Origin: Fundicoccus sp052116145
GTDB taxonomy: Bacteria; Bacillota; Bacilli; Lactobacillales; Aerococcaceae
Length of the DNA: 64,000 nt
Assembly (NCBI RefSeq): GCF_052116145.1
Contig: NZ_JBQKLQ010000001.1
Location: 124,001 to 188,000, forward strand
Direction: 5' to 3'
In this document: piece after piece, positions 35,567 through 44,954 of the stretch
How positions within the stretch are numbered: position 1 is the first letter of the stretch
Layout: every line of letters starts with the position of its first letter
Position numbers and translations under genes: made by a program
The notes under the pieces: model-generated
Told to the model about the DNA's origin: nothing
What the model saw: only the letters and a program-made list of their open reading frames with translations
The model's database searches: none

Positions 35567-35776
35567 GTTCGAATGAAAAGGGCTTGTTTCGCCAGCAGTT
35601 TTAATTTGTGTTGATCCAAAGATCAATGATTCTTGTTGTTTTATTATGGACTCTTGCTCTTAGATACAAGGGGCTGGAAGAAAGAATCGAAAAACTTTTA
35701 TAATAATGTTGAGTTATTGAGTTTGAATTGAGATAATGACTTCAATAGTTTCCAATTGCGATTAAAGGAGTATGTT
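35567..35776. other. Leader of the second galT
   Basis: About 200 bases. It holds a small inverted repeat TTGATC..GATCAA near 35612 and a -10-like TATAAT near 35700. No gene seen. Confidence 0.4.
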
Positions 35777-37276
35777 ATGCATATTAGTAATGTTATCATC
35801 GAATTTGTTAAAAGAGTTATTCAATATAACGATCAATTTGAAGAGATGGACCATAATTATCTTTGTAATCAAGTATTAGCTTTGCTTGGTGAGGAAGATT
35901 TTTCAGCTGTTCCAGAAGAAATAAGTGTTTTAAAGGCAGACACATTAGTATTGTTGGATGCCATGGTAGATCAAGCAGTTGTCAATCAAGTCGTTGAGGA
36001 TTTTCAATCGACCCGAGAAATTTTAGAAAGTCGCTTAATGGACTTTATGTCGCCTGCCCCCTCACAAGTGAATCACAAATTTCATGAATTACGCCAACAG
36101 TCGCCTGAAAGGGCAACGGATTATTTTTATGAATTAAGCCGTCGAAATGATTATATTAAAACAAGAGCGATTGCTCAAAATATTGAATTTTCAACGGAGA
36201 CTCAATATGGACCATTGGAAATTACGATTAATTTATCTAAACCAGAGAAGAATGCTAAGCAAATATTAGCAGAAAGCCAAGCTAAATCAGTCAAATATCC
36301 CCAGTGTCAGTTATGTATGGAAAATGAAGGCTATTTAGGGAAAGTCAATTACCCAGCGCGTTCAACTCACCGGGTTATTCGAGTAGATTTAAAAGGTGAT
36401 GCTTGGGGCTTTCAATATTCGCCGTATGCTTATTTCCCAGAACATGCAATTTTCTTAGCAGAAGAACATCGTCCAATGTCGATTACTAAGCAGACTTTTG
36501 CTAATTTATTATATTTAATTGAACAATTTCCACATTATTTTATTGGCTCAAATTCTGATTTGCCTATTTCAGGAGGGTCAATTTTATCGCATGATCATTA
36601 CCAAGGGGGCCATTATGATTTCCCAATGGCTAAAGCAGCAATCAATTATCATTTCCCTTTAAAGCAATGGCCAAGTATTTCGGCTGGAATTGTTAATTGG
36701 CCAATGTCAGTCATTCGTTTACAGAGTAAAGAAATCGAAGACTTAGTCGAAGCAGCTGACTTTATTTATGAAGCGTGGAAAGCCTATTCGAACGACGCCT
36801 TGTCAATTCGGTCCTATACAGAAGATGGAGTGCGTCATCATACCTTAACGCCGATTGCACGTCATAATGGGGAAGCTTATGAATTAGATATTGTTTTACG
36901 TGATAATAACACATCCGATGAGTTTCCAGATGGGATTTTTCATCCTCATCCTGAAGTTCAACATATTAAGCAAGAGAATATTGGCTTAATTGAAGTGATG
37001 GGCTTAGCGATTTTACCGCCTCGTTTAAAAACAGAGTTAGCTGAAGTTAAAGCCTTTTTATTAAATAATGACCACCAATTAGAAGAAAAGCATCTTGATT
37101 GGGCAGAAATGATTAAAGAAACACATGATATTACTGAAGAAAACGTTGATGACATAATTAAAGCAGAAGTCGGACATCGTTTTGCGACAATTTTAGAGCA
37201 TGCTGGTGTCTTCAAACATGATGAAATTGGAGTGGAAGCCTTTAGAGCTTTTGTTGATGGCTTGACTCTCAAATAA
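35777..37276 (+). CDS. galT: UDP-glucose--hexose-1-phosphate uridylyltransferase (GalT), second copy
   Basis: 499 residues, same class as the copy at 11299 and alignable with it throughout: QCQLCMENEGYLGKVNYPAR, GGSILSHDHYQGGHYDF, FHPHPEVQHIKQENIGLIEV. Many substitutions separate the two, so this is an old duplication or separate acquisition, not a recent repeat. No catalytic residue looks lost. AAAGGAG precedes ATG 35777. A broken ROK kinase gene follows 14 bases later in the same direction. Confidence 0.93.
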   Translation: MHISNVIIEFVKRVIQYNDQFEEMDHNYLCNQVLALLGEEDFSAVPEEISVLKADTLVLLDAMVDQAVVNQVVEDFQSTREILESRLMDFMSPAPSQVNHKFHELRQQSPERATDYFYELSRRNDYIKTRAIAQNIEFSTETQYGPLEITINLSKPEKNAKQILAESQAKSVKYPQCQLCMENEGYLGKVNYPARSTHRVIRVDLKGDAWGFQYSPYAYFPEHAIFLAEEHRPMSITKQTFANLLYLIEQFPHYFIGSNSDLPISGGSILSHDHYQGGHYDFPMAKAAINYHFPLKQWPSISAGIVNWPMSVIRLQSKEIEDLVEAADFIYEAWKAYSNDALSIRSYTEDGVRHHTLTPIARHNGEAYELDIVLRDNNTSDEFPDGIFHPHPEVQHIKQENIGLIEVMGLAILPPRLKTELAEVKAFLLNNDHQLEEKHLDWAEMIKETHDITEENVDDIIKAEVGHRFATILEHAGVFKHDEIGVEAFRAFVDGLTLK

Positions 37277-37290
37277 GACGCGTACATAAA

Positions 37291-38154
37291 ATGAAGCGAA
37301 AAGAGTTTGCATTAAGTATTGATATTGGTGGAACAAAGATAGCCTTCGCTTTGGTTGAGCGGTAGGGCCACTTAAAACTTTGTATACGAGTCTAAGTAAT
37401 TCACAAGATGCCCAAGCATTATTCCAAAGCATCTTAAGTAGAATTCAAAAAAATTTAAAAACAAGTAATCGAAAGTTAAGTGAACTTGCAGGGATTTGAA
37501 TTGCTTTATCAGGGAAAGTAGAACATAAAAATGGTGTGAAAATTTTCCAGTTGCTGAACCTCTAAGAGACACTTTAGAGGTAAAGCTACCCATTGCAATT
37601 AATCATGAGGTTAAAGTGGCAGCTTACGCCGAACATCATACAGAAGCAATGGCTGCAGATGAACTATTTATCTGTGTGACAATCTCGACTGGGATTGCCA
37701 ACGCTCATAATATCAATCATCAAATGATTCCTGGCTCAGTCTTTTCATGCGAAATGGTCTTTTTACCGATTTCGTACGGGAAAAGACTGAAACGTTAGAG
37801 AATATTGTGGATGGAGCGGCAATCGAAAAAGCTAGACGACTTGTTTATATTGATGATTCGATTAAGACGCGTGAGGTATTTGAAAAACATATTCTTGCTG
37901 ATAAGAAAGCTATTAAAATTATCGAAAATTGTGCAAAGAGTTTTGTATTAGGTTTATTTGTGGTGATTTGCGTTTTAGAACCTGCTCATATTACGTTGGG
38001 CGGTAACGTGGCTTATCATAATCCTCGTTTAGTGGCTGCAATCAAAGATCAGCTTACTTACTGGACTCGTTCATAAAGACCCTGATCACATCCTAGAGCG
38101 TTTGACGGTATCAACGATTGGTGCGGGTTTACTTAGTGTTAATCACGATATTTA
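37291..38154 (+). pseudogene. ROK-family sugar kinase/regulator, broken
   Basis: Starts well at ATG 37291 with the ATP motif LSIDIGGTKIAFALVE, then meets TAG at 37363 and several frameshifts. Later pieces remain readable: IALSGKVEHKNGVKIF, PIAINHEVKVAAYAEHH, LEPAHITLGGNVAYHNPRLV and GAGLLSVNHDI. The usual catalytic Asp of the N-D-x-N-A-A segment has become His (INHEVKVAAYAE). A glucokinase or N-acetyl-hexosamine kinase is the likely ancestor. Cannot make a full protein. Confidence 0.8.
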
Positions 38155-38170
38155 ACTGAATCAGTTATAG

Positions 38171-38223
38171 AGGACCCTTTTATTCCAGTCATATTCAGAC
38201 GGGAATGAAGGGGGCCTTTTTAT
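38171..38223 (+). terminator. Terminator after the ROK remnant
   Basis: AGGACCCTTTTATTCC pairs with GGAATGAAGGGGGCCT (two mismatches), then TTTTTAT. Confidence 0.7.
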
Positions 38224-38486
38224 GTTCTAATTCATAATTCTGACATATTTTGTTGGCGGTGCTTTTTACGGTTACTCAAGGGTGTTTGTTCATACTGTTT
38301 TTTGGGATTTTAGAGAAAAATAGGTAGTTTCCACTACTGTAGAAGTGATACAGTGGAAGGAACAGAAGATTACCAGCAGCTAACTTGAATGATAGAAAGC
38401 ATCGATATGAATCAGCAAGAAAGTAAGAATAGTGTTATAATACTGCCATGCGTTACGAAAGAATAATTTGATAAGGAAGGTTACAG
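38224..38486. other. Intergenic stretch before the HAD gene
   Basis: No gene seen. It holds an inverted repeat (TTCCACT..GTA / TACAGTGGAA, about 38328-38357) and a -10-like TATAAT near 38438, probably the promoter for the HAD-SorC-luxS genes. Confidence 0.45.
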
Positions 38487-39206
38487 ATGCCAAAAAAAGA
38501 ATTGTTCATTTTTGATATGGATGGCTTAATGTTTGATACAGAACGACTTGTTTATGAGTGCTACTTTGAAACAGCTAAAGTACATGGCTTCGAATTAAAA
38601 CCCATTGTCTTCTCACACGTCCTAGGCAAAACACAAGCGGACATCGTGAAAACCTTACAGACTATTTATCAAGAAGATGAAGCGGTTGTCAAATGGCGAG
38701 AAGATATTACTAATTTAAAATATCAACTCATAGAAGAACGTCGGACCGTTCAAAAGAAACTCGGGCTAGTTGAAATTCTAGAATTTGCGAAAAGTAATCA
38801 AAGCCAAATAGCAGTTGCCTCTTCATCTAAGCGACAGGTGGTTGACCTTTATTTAAAATTAGAAGGTGTGAGCGATTACTTTGATATCAAAGTGGCGGGG
38901 GATGAAGTCAGTAAAGGCAAACCCAATCCAGAGATATTTTTAACCGCTTGTAAAAAAGCTGGTGTACATCCAGACAACGCTATTGTGATGGAAGACTCAC
39001 CCGCTGGTGTAAAAGCAGCGAATCGAGCGAACATTACGTCATTCCATGTGAAGGACGACTTATCGGATCTACCATCTTATCCAGGGAAAATAAAGATTGC
39101 GACAGACCTATCGACGCTTAAGCTACCGCCTATCCAAGCAGATTATTCAGTGAATAATTTACTTGAAGTGCGTGATTTTATTCAAAAACATGCATTCAAC
39201 CTCTAA
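38487..39206 (+). CDS. HAD-superfamily phosphatase / phosphoglucomutase-like
   Basis: 239 residues. HAD motif I FIFDMDGLMFDTERL, motif II VASSSKRQVVDLY, the Lys in SKGKPNPEIFL, and motif IV VMEDSPAGVKAANRA. The helical cap after motif I places it with the beta-phosphoglucomutase-like subfamily. Substrate unknown: a sugar phosphate is likely. First of three co-directed genes with the SorC regulator and luxS. Confidence 0.85.
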   Translation: MPKKELFIFDMDGLMFDTERLVYECYFETAKVHGFELKPIVFSHVLGKTQADIVKTLQTIYQEDEAVVKWREDITNLKYQLIEERRTVQKKLGLVEILEFAKSNQSQIAVASSSKRQVVDLYLKLEGVSDYFDIKVAGDEVSKGKPNPEIFLTACKKAGVHPDNAIVMEDSPAGVKAANRANITSFHVKDDLSDLPSYPGKIKIATDLSTLKLPPIQADYSVNNLLEVRDFIQKHAFNL

Positions 39207-39247
39207 GATAGACTAACGAATGGCATGAAAGAAAGGAATAAAGTTTA

Positions 39248-40222
39248 TTGGAGAAACTAAATGATAAAGAAATTGTTAAAATTGCTTCGATGTATTACGA
39301 AGAAGGTCTGACACAAGCAGAAATCGCTCGTCAAAGAGGTGTGTCACGTTCGTTAATTTCCAAAATATTGATGGACGCCAAAAATGAAGGTATCGTTGAA
39401 ATTATTATTAATAGTGAAAATGCTTATACAGCAAGCATTGAGCGAAAGTTAGAGAAGCAATTTAATTTAAAAAATGCGATTATCATTGATTCATTTAACT
39501 TAAGTCACGATGAAATAAAGAAAATGGCAAGTCAACAAGCAGCCTTATATTTGAAAAGTATTGTTGAAGATTACCGCAGTATCGGTATTTCTTGGGGGAA
39601 TTCATTAAGAGGGCTGGTGGATCACTTTCCATTTATTAATCATCCAGATGTGAGCGTACTGCCTCTCATTGGTGGCTTGAGTGATGATTATTTCGATATT
39701 CAGTCGAATCAATTATGTTACGATTTAGCACGAAAAATGCGAGGAAAGGCCAAGTATTTATATGCGCCTGCCTTGGTATCTAATCAAGTATTACACGAGG
39801 AACTGAGTAACAACCGTGCAATCCAAAGTGTACTTGAAGAAGGACGTTTTGTGGAATTAGCTTTGGTCGGAATCTCGAGTTTAGACCAAGAAACTAATAT
39901 GAGACGGATTGGCTATTTAAGTGTCGAAGATGTCAGCGAATTAGCGGAGAAGGAAGTCGTTGGTGTGATAAATTCACGTTTCTTTGATAAAACGGGAACT
40001 GAAGTGAAGGCTGATATTAATCAAAACGTATTGGGCGTAAGTCTAACGGACCTAGCGGATATCCCATTAGTGATGACCGTAGTTTATGGTGATCGTAAAG
40101 CTGAAGCAGTCAAAACTGCTTTGGATAATCGACTGATTAATGTTCTTGTGACAACCGATACCCTAGCTGAAAAAATAGTCGATCAAACAATTGAAGAAGA
40201 GAATGAAGCGAATATAAAATAA
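39248..40222 (+). CDS. SorC/DeoR-type sugar-binding transcriptional regulator
   Basis: 324 residues. N-terminal HTH (YYEEGLTQAEIARQRGVSRS), then a SorC-type effector domain (IGISWGNSLRGLVDHFP; VLPLIGGLSDDYFDI; AELALVGI-type strand; SVEDVSELA). The family binds sugar phosphates; it includes LsrR, which senses phosphorylated AI-2 in enteric bacteria. Start is TTG 39248 with AAAGGA upstream. luxS begins 11 bases after its stop, so the two are very likely co-transcribed. Confidence 0.88.
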   Translation: MEKLNDKEIVKIASMYYEEGLTQAEIARQRGVSRSLISKILMDAKNEGIVEIIINSENAYTASIERKLEKQFNLKNAIIIDSFNLSHDEIKKMASQQAALYLKSIVEDYRSIGISWGNSLRGLVDHFPFINHPDVSVLPLIGGLSDDYFDIQSNQLCYDLARKMRGKAKYLYAPALVSNQVLHEELSNNRAIQSVLEEGRFVELALVGISSLDQETNMRRIGYLSVEDVSELAEKEVVGVINSRFFDKTGTEVKADINQNVLGVSLTDLADIPLVMTVVYGDRKAEAVKTALDNRLINVLVTTDTLAEKIVDQTIEEENEANIK

Positions 40223-40233
40223 AGGAGATAACA

Positions 40234-40698
40234 ATGGCGAAAGTAGAAAGTTTTTCATTAGATCATAATGTTGTTCAAGCACCTTATGTAAGGTTAGCGG
40301 GACAAGAAATACACTCAACAGGTGCAAGTCTTCAAAAATACGATTTGCGCTTTTTACAACCAAATCAAGAAGCGTTAACGACTTCTGCGATGCACACATT
40401 AGAGCATTTTTTAGCCATTCATATGCGAGATGAGTTGCCAGGATTAATTGATATCTCACCAATGGGCTGTCGAACAGGTTTTTACCTCGTTATTTGGGAC
40501 AATCATACAACAGAAGAGATAGCCAAGGCATTAAAGAACGTACTAAAGGTTGTGCTAGACGCTACTGCAATTGAAGCAACAACTGCCAAAGAATGTGGAA
40601 ACTATAAGGACCATTCTTTATTTAGTGCGCAAGAATATGCTAAACAAGTATTAGAACAGGGGATTAGTATTGATCCATTTGTACGAAAAACGATTTAG
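40234..40698 (+). CDS. luxS: S-ribosylhomocysteine lyase (LuxS)
   Basis: 154 residues, normal length. Zinc ligands His54 and His58 with catalytic Glu57 in MHTLEHFLA. The active-site Cys lies in SPMGCRTGFYL and the third zinc ligand in AKECGNYKDHSL. It splits S-ribosylhomocysteine to homocysteine and DPD, the AI-2 precursor. AAAGGAG before the ATG. Terminator follows. Confidence 0.96.
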   Translation: MAKVESFSLDHNVVQAPYVRLAGQEIHSTGASLQKYDLRFLQPNQEALTTSAMHTLEHFLAIHMRDELPGLIDISPMGCRTGFYLVIWDNHTTEEIAKALKNVLKVVLDATAIEATTAKECGNYKDHSLFSAQEYAKQVLEQGISIDPFVRKTI

Positions 40699-40708
40699 CT
40701 TTAACAAC

Positions 40709-40757
40709 AAAAAAATCGCTAGTTAGACTTCTTAGAGAAGCCAACTAGCGATTTTTT
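40709..40757. terminator. Bidirectional terminator between luxS and glgP
   Basis: AAAAAATCGCTAGTT and AACTAGCGATTTTTT form a 15-bp stem with T-runs on both strands. Confidence 0.9.
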
Positions 40758-40766
40758 GTTATGAAA

Positions 40767-43040
40767 TTAGTTGTTGTGTGGTGTTAAATGCCAAATTTCA
40801 TTGTTGTATTGTCTAATTGTTCTGTCAGAAGAGAAGAAGCCAGCTTTTGCAATGTTAACAATCGCTTTTTCAGTCCATGCAGTATGGTCTTCGTAATCTT
40901 TCAACATTTTTTCTTTTACTTCAATATATTCTTCTAAGTCAAGTAAGGCCATGAACCAGTCTTTTGATTTAATATCATTGTATAGACGGTTTAATCGAGT
41001 GCTATCACCTATGGCAAGTAACTCGTCACTTACGATGAAGTCAACAATCGGTTTGATCGTCTCACGCTCGTAAAACTCATGTGAGCGGTAACCGTTAGTG
41101 TTGTATAAATCAATAACATACTGACTTGATTTACCGAAAGTGTAAATGTTATCGTCGCCTACTAAACCGTGAATCTCAACGTTTGCTCCATCCATAGTAC
41201 CAAGAGTTAACGCACCGTTTAACATGAACTTCATGTTACCAGTACCACTTGCTTCTTTAGAGGCTAATGAGATTTGTTCTGAAATATCAGCAGCAGGAAT
41301 CAAGTACTGAGCATGTGCTACGTTGTAGTTCTCAACCATCACTAATTGTAAATGCGGACTTACTTCTGGATCGTTAGCGATTAATTCAGATAAAGTAAGG
41401 ATTAAATGAATTATGTCACGCGCGATTGTATAAGCATTAGCTGCTTTACCACCGAATAATACAGTGATTGGTGTAGTTGGAATATTACCAGCTTTGATGT
41501 CGAAATATTTATGGATAACGTACATCGCATTCATTTGTTGACGCTTGTATTCATGTAGACGTTTGATTTGAACGTCGATAATTGAATGTTCGTTAATATC
41601 AACACCCATTGTATCTTGTAAACGTTTCTTCAAGCGTAACTTGTTGTTGAATTTAATTGCACGTAATTTTTCGATTACTTCAACATCTTCCTTGAAATCA
41701 AGTAAAGTTTCTAAGTTTTCAGTTTGTCGCCAGTCTTCACCGATTAATTGATCTAAGTAATCAGCTAATCCTTTGTTAGCATCCATAATCCAACGACGGA
41801 ATGTGATACCGTTTGTTTTGTTTGAGAATTTTTCTGGGTAAATTGCAAAGAAATCTTTTAATGTTTCAGCTTTTAGAATATCACTATGTAAAGCAGCAAC
41901 ACCGTTTACACTATAACCAAAGTGAATGGCGATGTTTGCCATGTGTACATTACCATGGACGTCAATGATTTCAACTGCTGTGTTGCCAGGGAACTCATTT
42001 TTCTTAAGTTTGTCAAGTTGACGAATAATAGCAACGATTTCTGGCATGACTTCTTCAAGTTCATTGATTGGCCATTTTTCTAATGCTTCAGCTAGAATAG
42101 TGTGGTTCGTGAAAGCTGTCATAGATTGAACAATTTGCACTGCTTCGTGGAATTCAATACCGCGAGCCGTTAATAAACGAATCATTTCTGGAATGACGAA
42201 AGCAGGGTGAGTATCGTTAATTTGAATAACAGCAAAATCTGCTAAGTCATGTAAGTTGCTTCCTTTTTCAATGGCTTCATCGATAATTAATTGTGCACCA
42301 TTTGAAACCATGAAATATTGTTGGTAAATACGTAATAATTCACCTTCACGGTCAGAATCATCTGGATATAAGAATAAAGTTAAGTTTTCTAAGATCTTTG
42401 TCTTATCAAAATGAATTGTACCATCTTCGATAATGTCAGCATTAACACTGTCGATATCAAATAATCTTAGACGGTTACGTTTTTCTTGGTTGTAGCCTAA
42501 AACGTCAATGTCATAAAGAGTTGATTTTAAAGTGAATTTTTTGAAAGGTACTTCATAAGTACGTTCGCTTTTGATTAACCAGTCATCACCAGTGATCCAA
42601 GGGTCTTTAATCGCATGTTGTTGATTGTCTTTAAAAACTTGCTTAAACAAACCAAAGTGATAGTTTAAGCCAACACCGTCACCGTTTAAACCTAAAGTAG
42701 TGATTGAGTCTACGAAACAAGCTGCTAAACGGCCTAAACCACCATTACCTAATGAAGGTTCAAACTCTGCTTGTTCAATATCCATGATGTTTTTCCCGTT
42801 AGCAATCAACTCGTTATTTACTTCATCGTAAATTCCTAAATTTAATAAGTTGTTTGATAATAACTTTCCAATCAAAAATTCAGCAGAGAAGTAGTATAAT
42901 TTCTTTTTATCTTCATGTGTAGGTAGATCTTGTGAGGAATCACGAATTAAATCTAATAGTACTTTGTACAATTCTTGAGAAGTACACTCTCTAATAGGCT
43001 TATTAAATAAATCTAAGGTATATTGTTCTAATTTAGTCAT
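40767..43040 (-). CDS. glgP: Glycogen/maltodextrin phosphorylase
   Basis: 757 residues of GT35. It releases glucose 1-phosphate from alpha-1,4-glucans. Visible: YYFSAEFLIGKLLSNNLLNL, EPSLGNGGLGRLAACFVDS, INDTHPAFVIPEMIRLL, and the PLP-lysine segment EASGTGNMKFMLNGALTLG followed by TMDGANVEI. Slightly shorter than the 800-residue enteric enzymes, with no domain missing. Second gene after malQ on the minus strand, 116 bases apart. RBS AAGGAG. Confidence 0.95.
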   Translation of the reverse strand: MTKLEQYTLDLFNKPIRECTSQELYKVLLDLIRDSSQDLPTHEDKKKLYYFSAEFLIGKLLSNNLLNLGIYDEVNNELIANGKNIMDIEQAEFEPSLGNGGLGRLAACFVDSITTLGLNGDGVGLNYHFGLFKQVFKDNQQHAIKDPWITGDDWLIKSERTYEVPFKKFTLKSTLYDIDVLGYNQEKRNRLRLFDIDSVNADIIEDGTIHFDKTKILENLTLFLYPDDSDREGELLRIYQQYFMVSNGAQLIIDEAIEKGSNLHDLADFAVIQINDTHPAFVIPEMIRLLTARGIEFHEAVQIVQSMTAFTNHTILAEALEKWPINELEEVMPEIVAIIRQLDKLKKNEFPGNTAVEIIDVHGNVHMANIAIHFGYSVNGVAALHSDILKAETLKDFFAIYPEKFSNKTNGITFRRWIMDANKGLADYLDQLIGEDWRQTENLETLLDFKEDVEVIEKLRAIKFNNKLRLKKRLQDTMGVDINEHSIIDVQIKRLHEYKRQQMNAMYVIHKYFDIKAGNIPTTPITVLFGGKAANAYTIARDIIHLILTLSELIANDPEVSPHLQLVMVENYNVAHAQYLIPAADISEQISLASKEASGTGNMKFMLNGALTLGTMDGANVEIHGLVGDDNIYTFGKSSQYVIDLYNTNGYRSHEFYERETIKPIVDFIVSDELLAIGDSTRLNRLYNDIKSKDWFMALLDLEEYIEVKEKMLKDYEDHTAWTEKAIVNIAKAGFFSSDRTIRQYNNEIWHLTPHNN

Positions 43041-43156
43041 TGTTTTCTCCTTTTTTGCTCCTAGTAACAGTTAAATAACAGTCCTTGTTAATAGAATTCA
43101 GCATGTTGTAGCTTTATATTGTGTGTGTAATGTTTGTATGTGTGTATTAAAAAAAA

Positions 43157-44719
43157 TTATTGCTTTTCTAACTTTTCTTCAGTGGATTCCAATAATAGAT
43201 CATCAGCAATTACTTTATCAGCTGGAAGGTTTTTATGATTTAATCGGAAGTAAATTTCACTTAATTCATAAAGCTCTTCACTTAAAGCATCAGTTATCGC
43301 ATTATCTGTCATTCTCCATTTCCAGTTAATCCCTATGGTAGATGGAGTGTTCATACGTGCATCATTATCTAAATTCAATAAGTCTTGCATTGTATATACC
43401 GCTAAGTAACTTGGTGAAGCTGCGATACCTCGATTCAATGCGTGAGAAATTGTTTCGTCTTCCTTGCGATGTAAGTAACGATTCGCTTGCTCTTGAATCT
43501 CAGGAGACGCAGAATCTTTAAACCAACCTAAGGCAGTTTCATTATCATGAGTCCCTACATAAGTAACTGAGTTTTCAACATAACGGTGTGGTAGGTCGAT
43601 ACTATCTACCGTACTAAATCCAAATTGTAAAATACGCATACCAGGGTAACCTGTGCCTTCGCGCATGTCGATAACTTCTTGCGTCATAAATCCTAGATCT
43701 TCTGCAATAATTTTAACGTTACCTAAGCGCTCTTTAATAGTATCAAACAAAGCGATACCTGGCCCTTTAGCCCACTTACCTGATGCGGATGTTTTGGCAT
43801 CGGCTGGGACTTCCCAATAAGATTCAAAGCCACGGAAGTGGTCGATTCTAACAACATCGTATAGTTTAAAGCTCTCTTCCATACGAGTTACCCACCAATC
43901 GAAATTATGACGCTTCATGTATTCCCAATCATAAATTGGATTACCCCAGAATTGTCCGTCTTCTGAAAAGTTATCTGGAGGAGTTCCTGCAATAACTGTT
44001 GGACGTTTTTTCGAATCAACTTTGAAAAATTGTGGTGTGGACCACATTTCAACACTATCACCAGCAACATAAATTGGCATATCGCCAATGATTTGAATGT
44101 TGTTCTTGTTAGCATAAGTTTTTAATTCATTCCATTGTTTAAAGAATAAAAATTGAGTGATCCGGTGGTAATTCATTTCGTCTGCCAACATTAGTCGATA
44201 TTTCTCTAATGTTGATTCATCACGGTAGCGAATATCTTCATCCCATTGTTCCCAAGAAACTAAATTGAAGTGTTCTTTAATTGCCATATACTCAGCGAAT
44301 GGTTCTAGCCAAGCTTCATTCTTTTCTACGAAGAATTTGAATTCAAATATTGCTTCGCTTTTCAAAAAGTTTTTAACAGCTTTTTCTAGAATAGGGCGGC
44401 GATTATTAAAAATAAGTCCATAGTCGATATTCTCTGAATCTGAGCCAAAATCTACCTGTTCAAAGTCAGCCTCTTCTAAAAAGCCATCTTTAACAAGTAA
44501 ATCAAAATCTATAAAATGCGTATTTCCAGCAAAAGCTGAAAAAGATTGATATGGAGAATCGCCATAACTAGTTGTTGTTAAAGGTAAAATTTGCCAGTAA
44601 GTTTGACCTGATTTTACAAGAAAATCAACAAAATCATATGCAGATTGTCCGAAAGACCCGATACCAAATTTATTTGGTAATGAGGAAATATGCAATAGCA
44701 CACCACTCGATCTTTCCAT
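43157..44719 (-). CDS. malQ: 4-alpha-glucanotransferase
   Basis: 520 residues of GH77. It rearranges maltodextrins and frees glucose, supplying chains for GlgP. Visible: GVLLHISSLPNKFGIGSFG, YWQILPLTTTSYGDSPYQS, the nucleophile Asp in YDVVRIDHFRGFESYW, the acid/base Glu in KIIAEDLGFMT and VTYVGTHDNETALGWF. RBS AAGGAGGGG. A MalR-type operator lies about 57 bases before the start. Confidence 0.95.
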   Translation of the reverse strand: MERSSGVLLHISSLPNKFGIGSFGQSAYDFVDFLVKSGQTYWQILPLTTTSYGDSPYQSFSAFAGNTHFIDFDLLVKDGFLEEADFEQVDFGSDSENIDYGLIFNNRRPILEKAVKNFLKSEAIFEFKFFVEKNEAWLEPFAEYMAIKEHFNLVSWEQWDEDIRYRDESTLEKYRLMLADEMNYHRITQFLFFKQWNELKTYANKNNIQIIGDMPIYVAGDSVEMWSTPQFFKVDSKKRPTVIAGTPPDNFSEDGQFWGNPIYDWEYMKRHNFDWWVTRMEESFKLYDVVRIDHFRGFESYWEVPADAKTSASGKWAKGPGIALFDTIKERLGNVKIIAEDLGFMTQEVIDMREGTGYPGMRILQFGFSTVDSIDLPHRYVENSVTYVGTHDNETALGWFKDSASPEIQEQANRYLHRKEDETISHALNRGIAASPSYLAVYTMQDLLNLDNDARMNTPSTIGINWKWRMTDNAITDALSEELYELSEIYFRLNHKNLPADKVIADDLLLESTEEKLEKQ

Positions 44720-44775
44720 AGGGAATCCCCTCCTTAAAGTTTTATCAAATTCATTATAATGAATCTTTCCATCAA

Positions 44776-44791
44776 ACGCAAACGTTTTCGT
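44776..44791. promoter_or_regulatory. MalR-type operator before malQ
   Basis: ACGCAAACGTTTTCGT, a 16-bp palindrome with one mismatched pair, close to the known streptococcal MalR target ACGCAAACGTTTGCGT. It sits in the malQ-malR divergent region near malQ. Confidence 0.65.
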
Positions 44792-44848
44792 TAAATTAGT
44801 GTAAAACTAATGATATTCTTAAAAATACCTTTTTAGATAACATTACCA

Positions 44849-44877
44849 TTGCAAGACTTAAACCGTTTTCGTATAAT
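44849..44877 (+). promoter_or_regulatory. Promoter of malR
   Basis: -35 TTGCAA (44849-44854), 17 bases, -10 TATAAT (44872-44877). A second TATAAT at 44911-44916 may be an alternative. Confidence 0.6.
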
Positions 44878-44887
44878 GGAATGGCTA

Positions 44888-44903
44888 GTGCCAACGTTTG
44901 CGT
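44888..44903. promoter_or_regulatory. Second MalR-type operator, near malR
   Basis: GTGCCAACGTTTGCGT agrees with ACGCAAACGTTTGCGT at 13 of 16 bases. It lies just downstream of the malR -10, where binding would repress malR itself. Confidence 0.55.
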
Positions 44904-44954
44904 AATAAAATATAATGATGTGCAAAACGATTGATTATTCAGGAGGTTGAAGTC

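Noticed and set aside
44776..44791. CcpA site before malQ
   Set aside because: The sequence fits the MalR palindrome much better than cre, and a second MalR-like copy lies beside malR.
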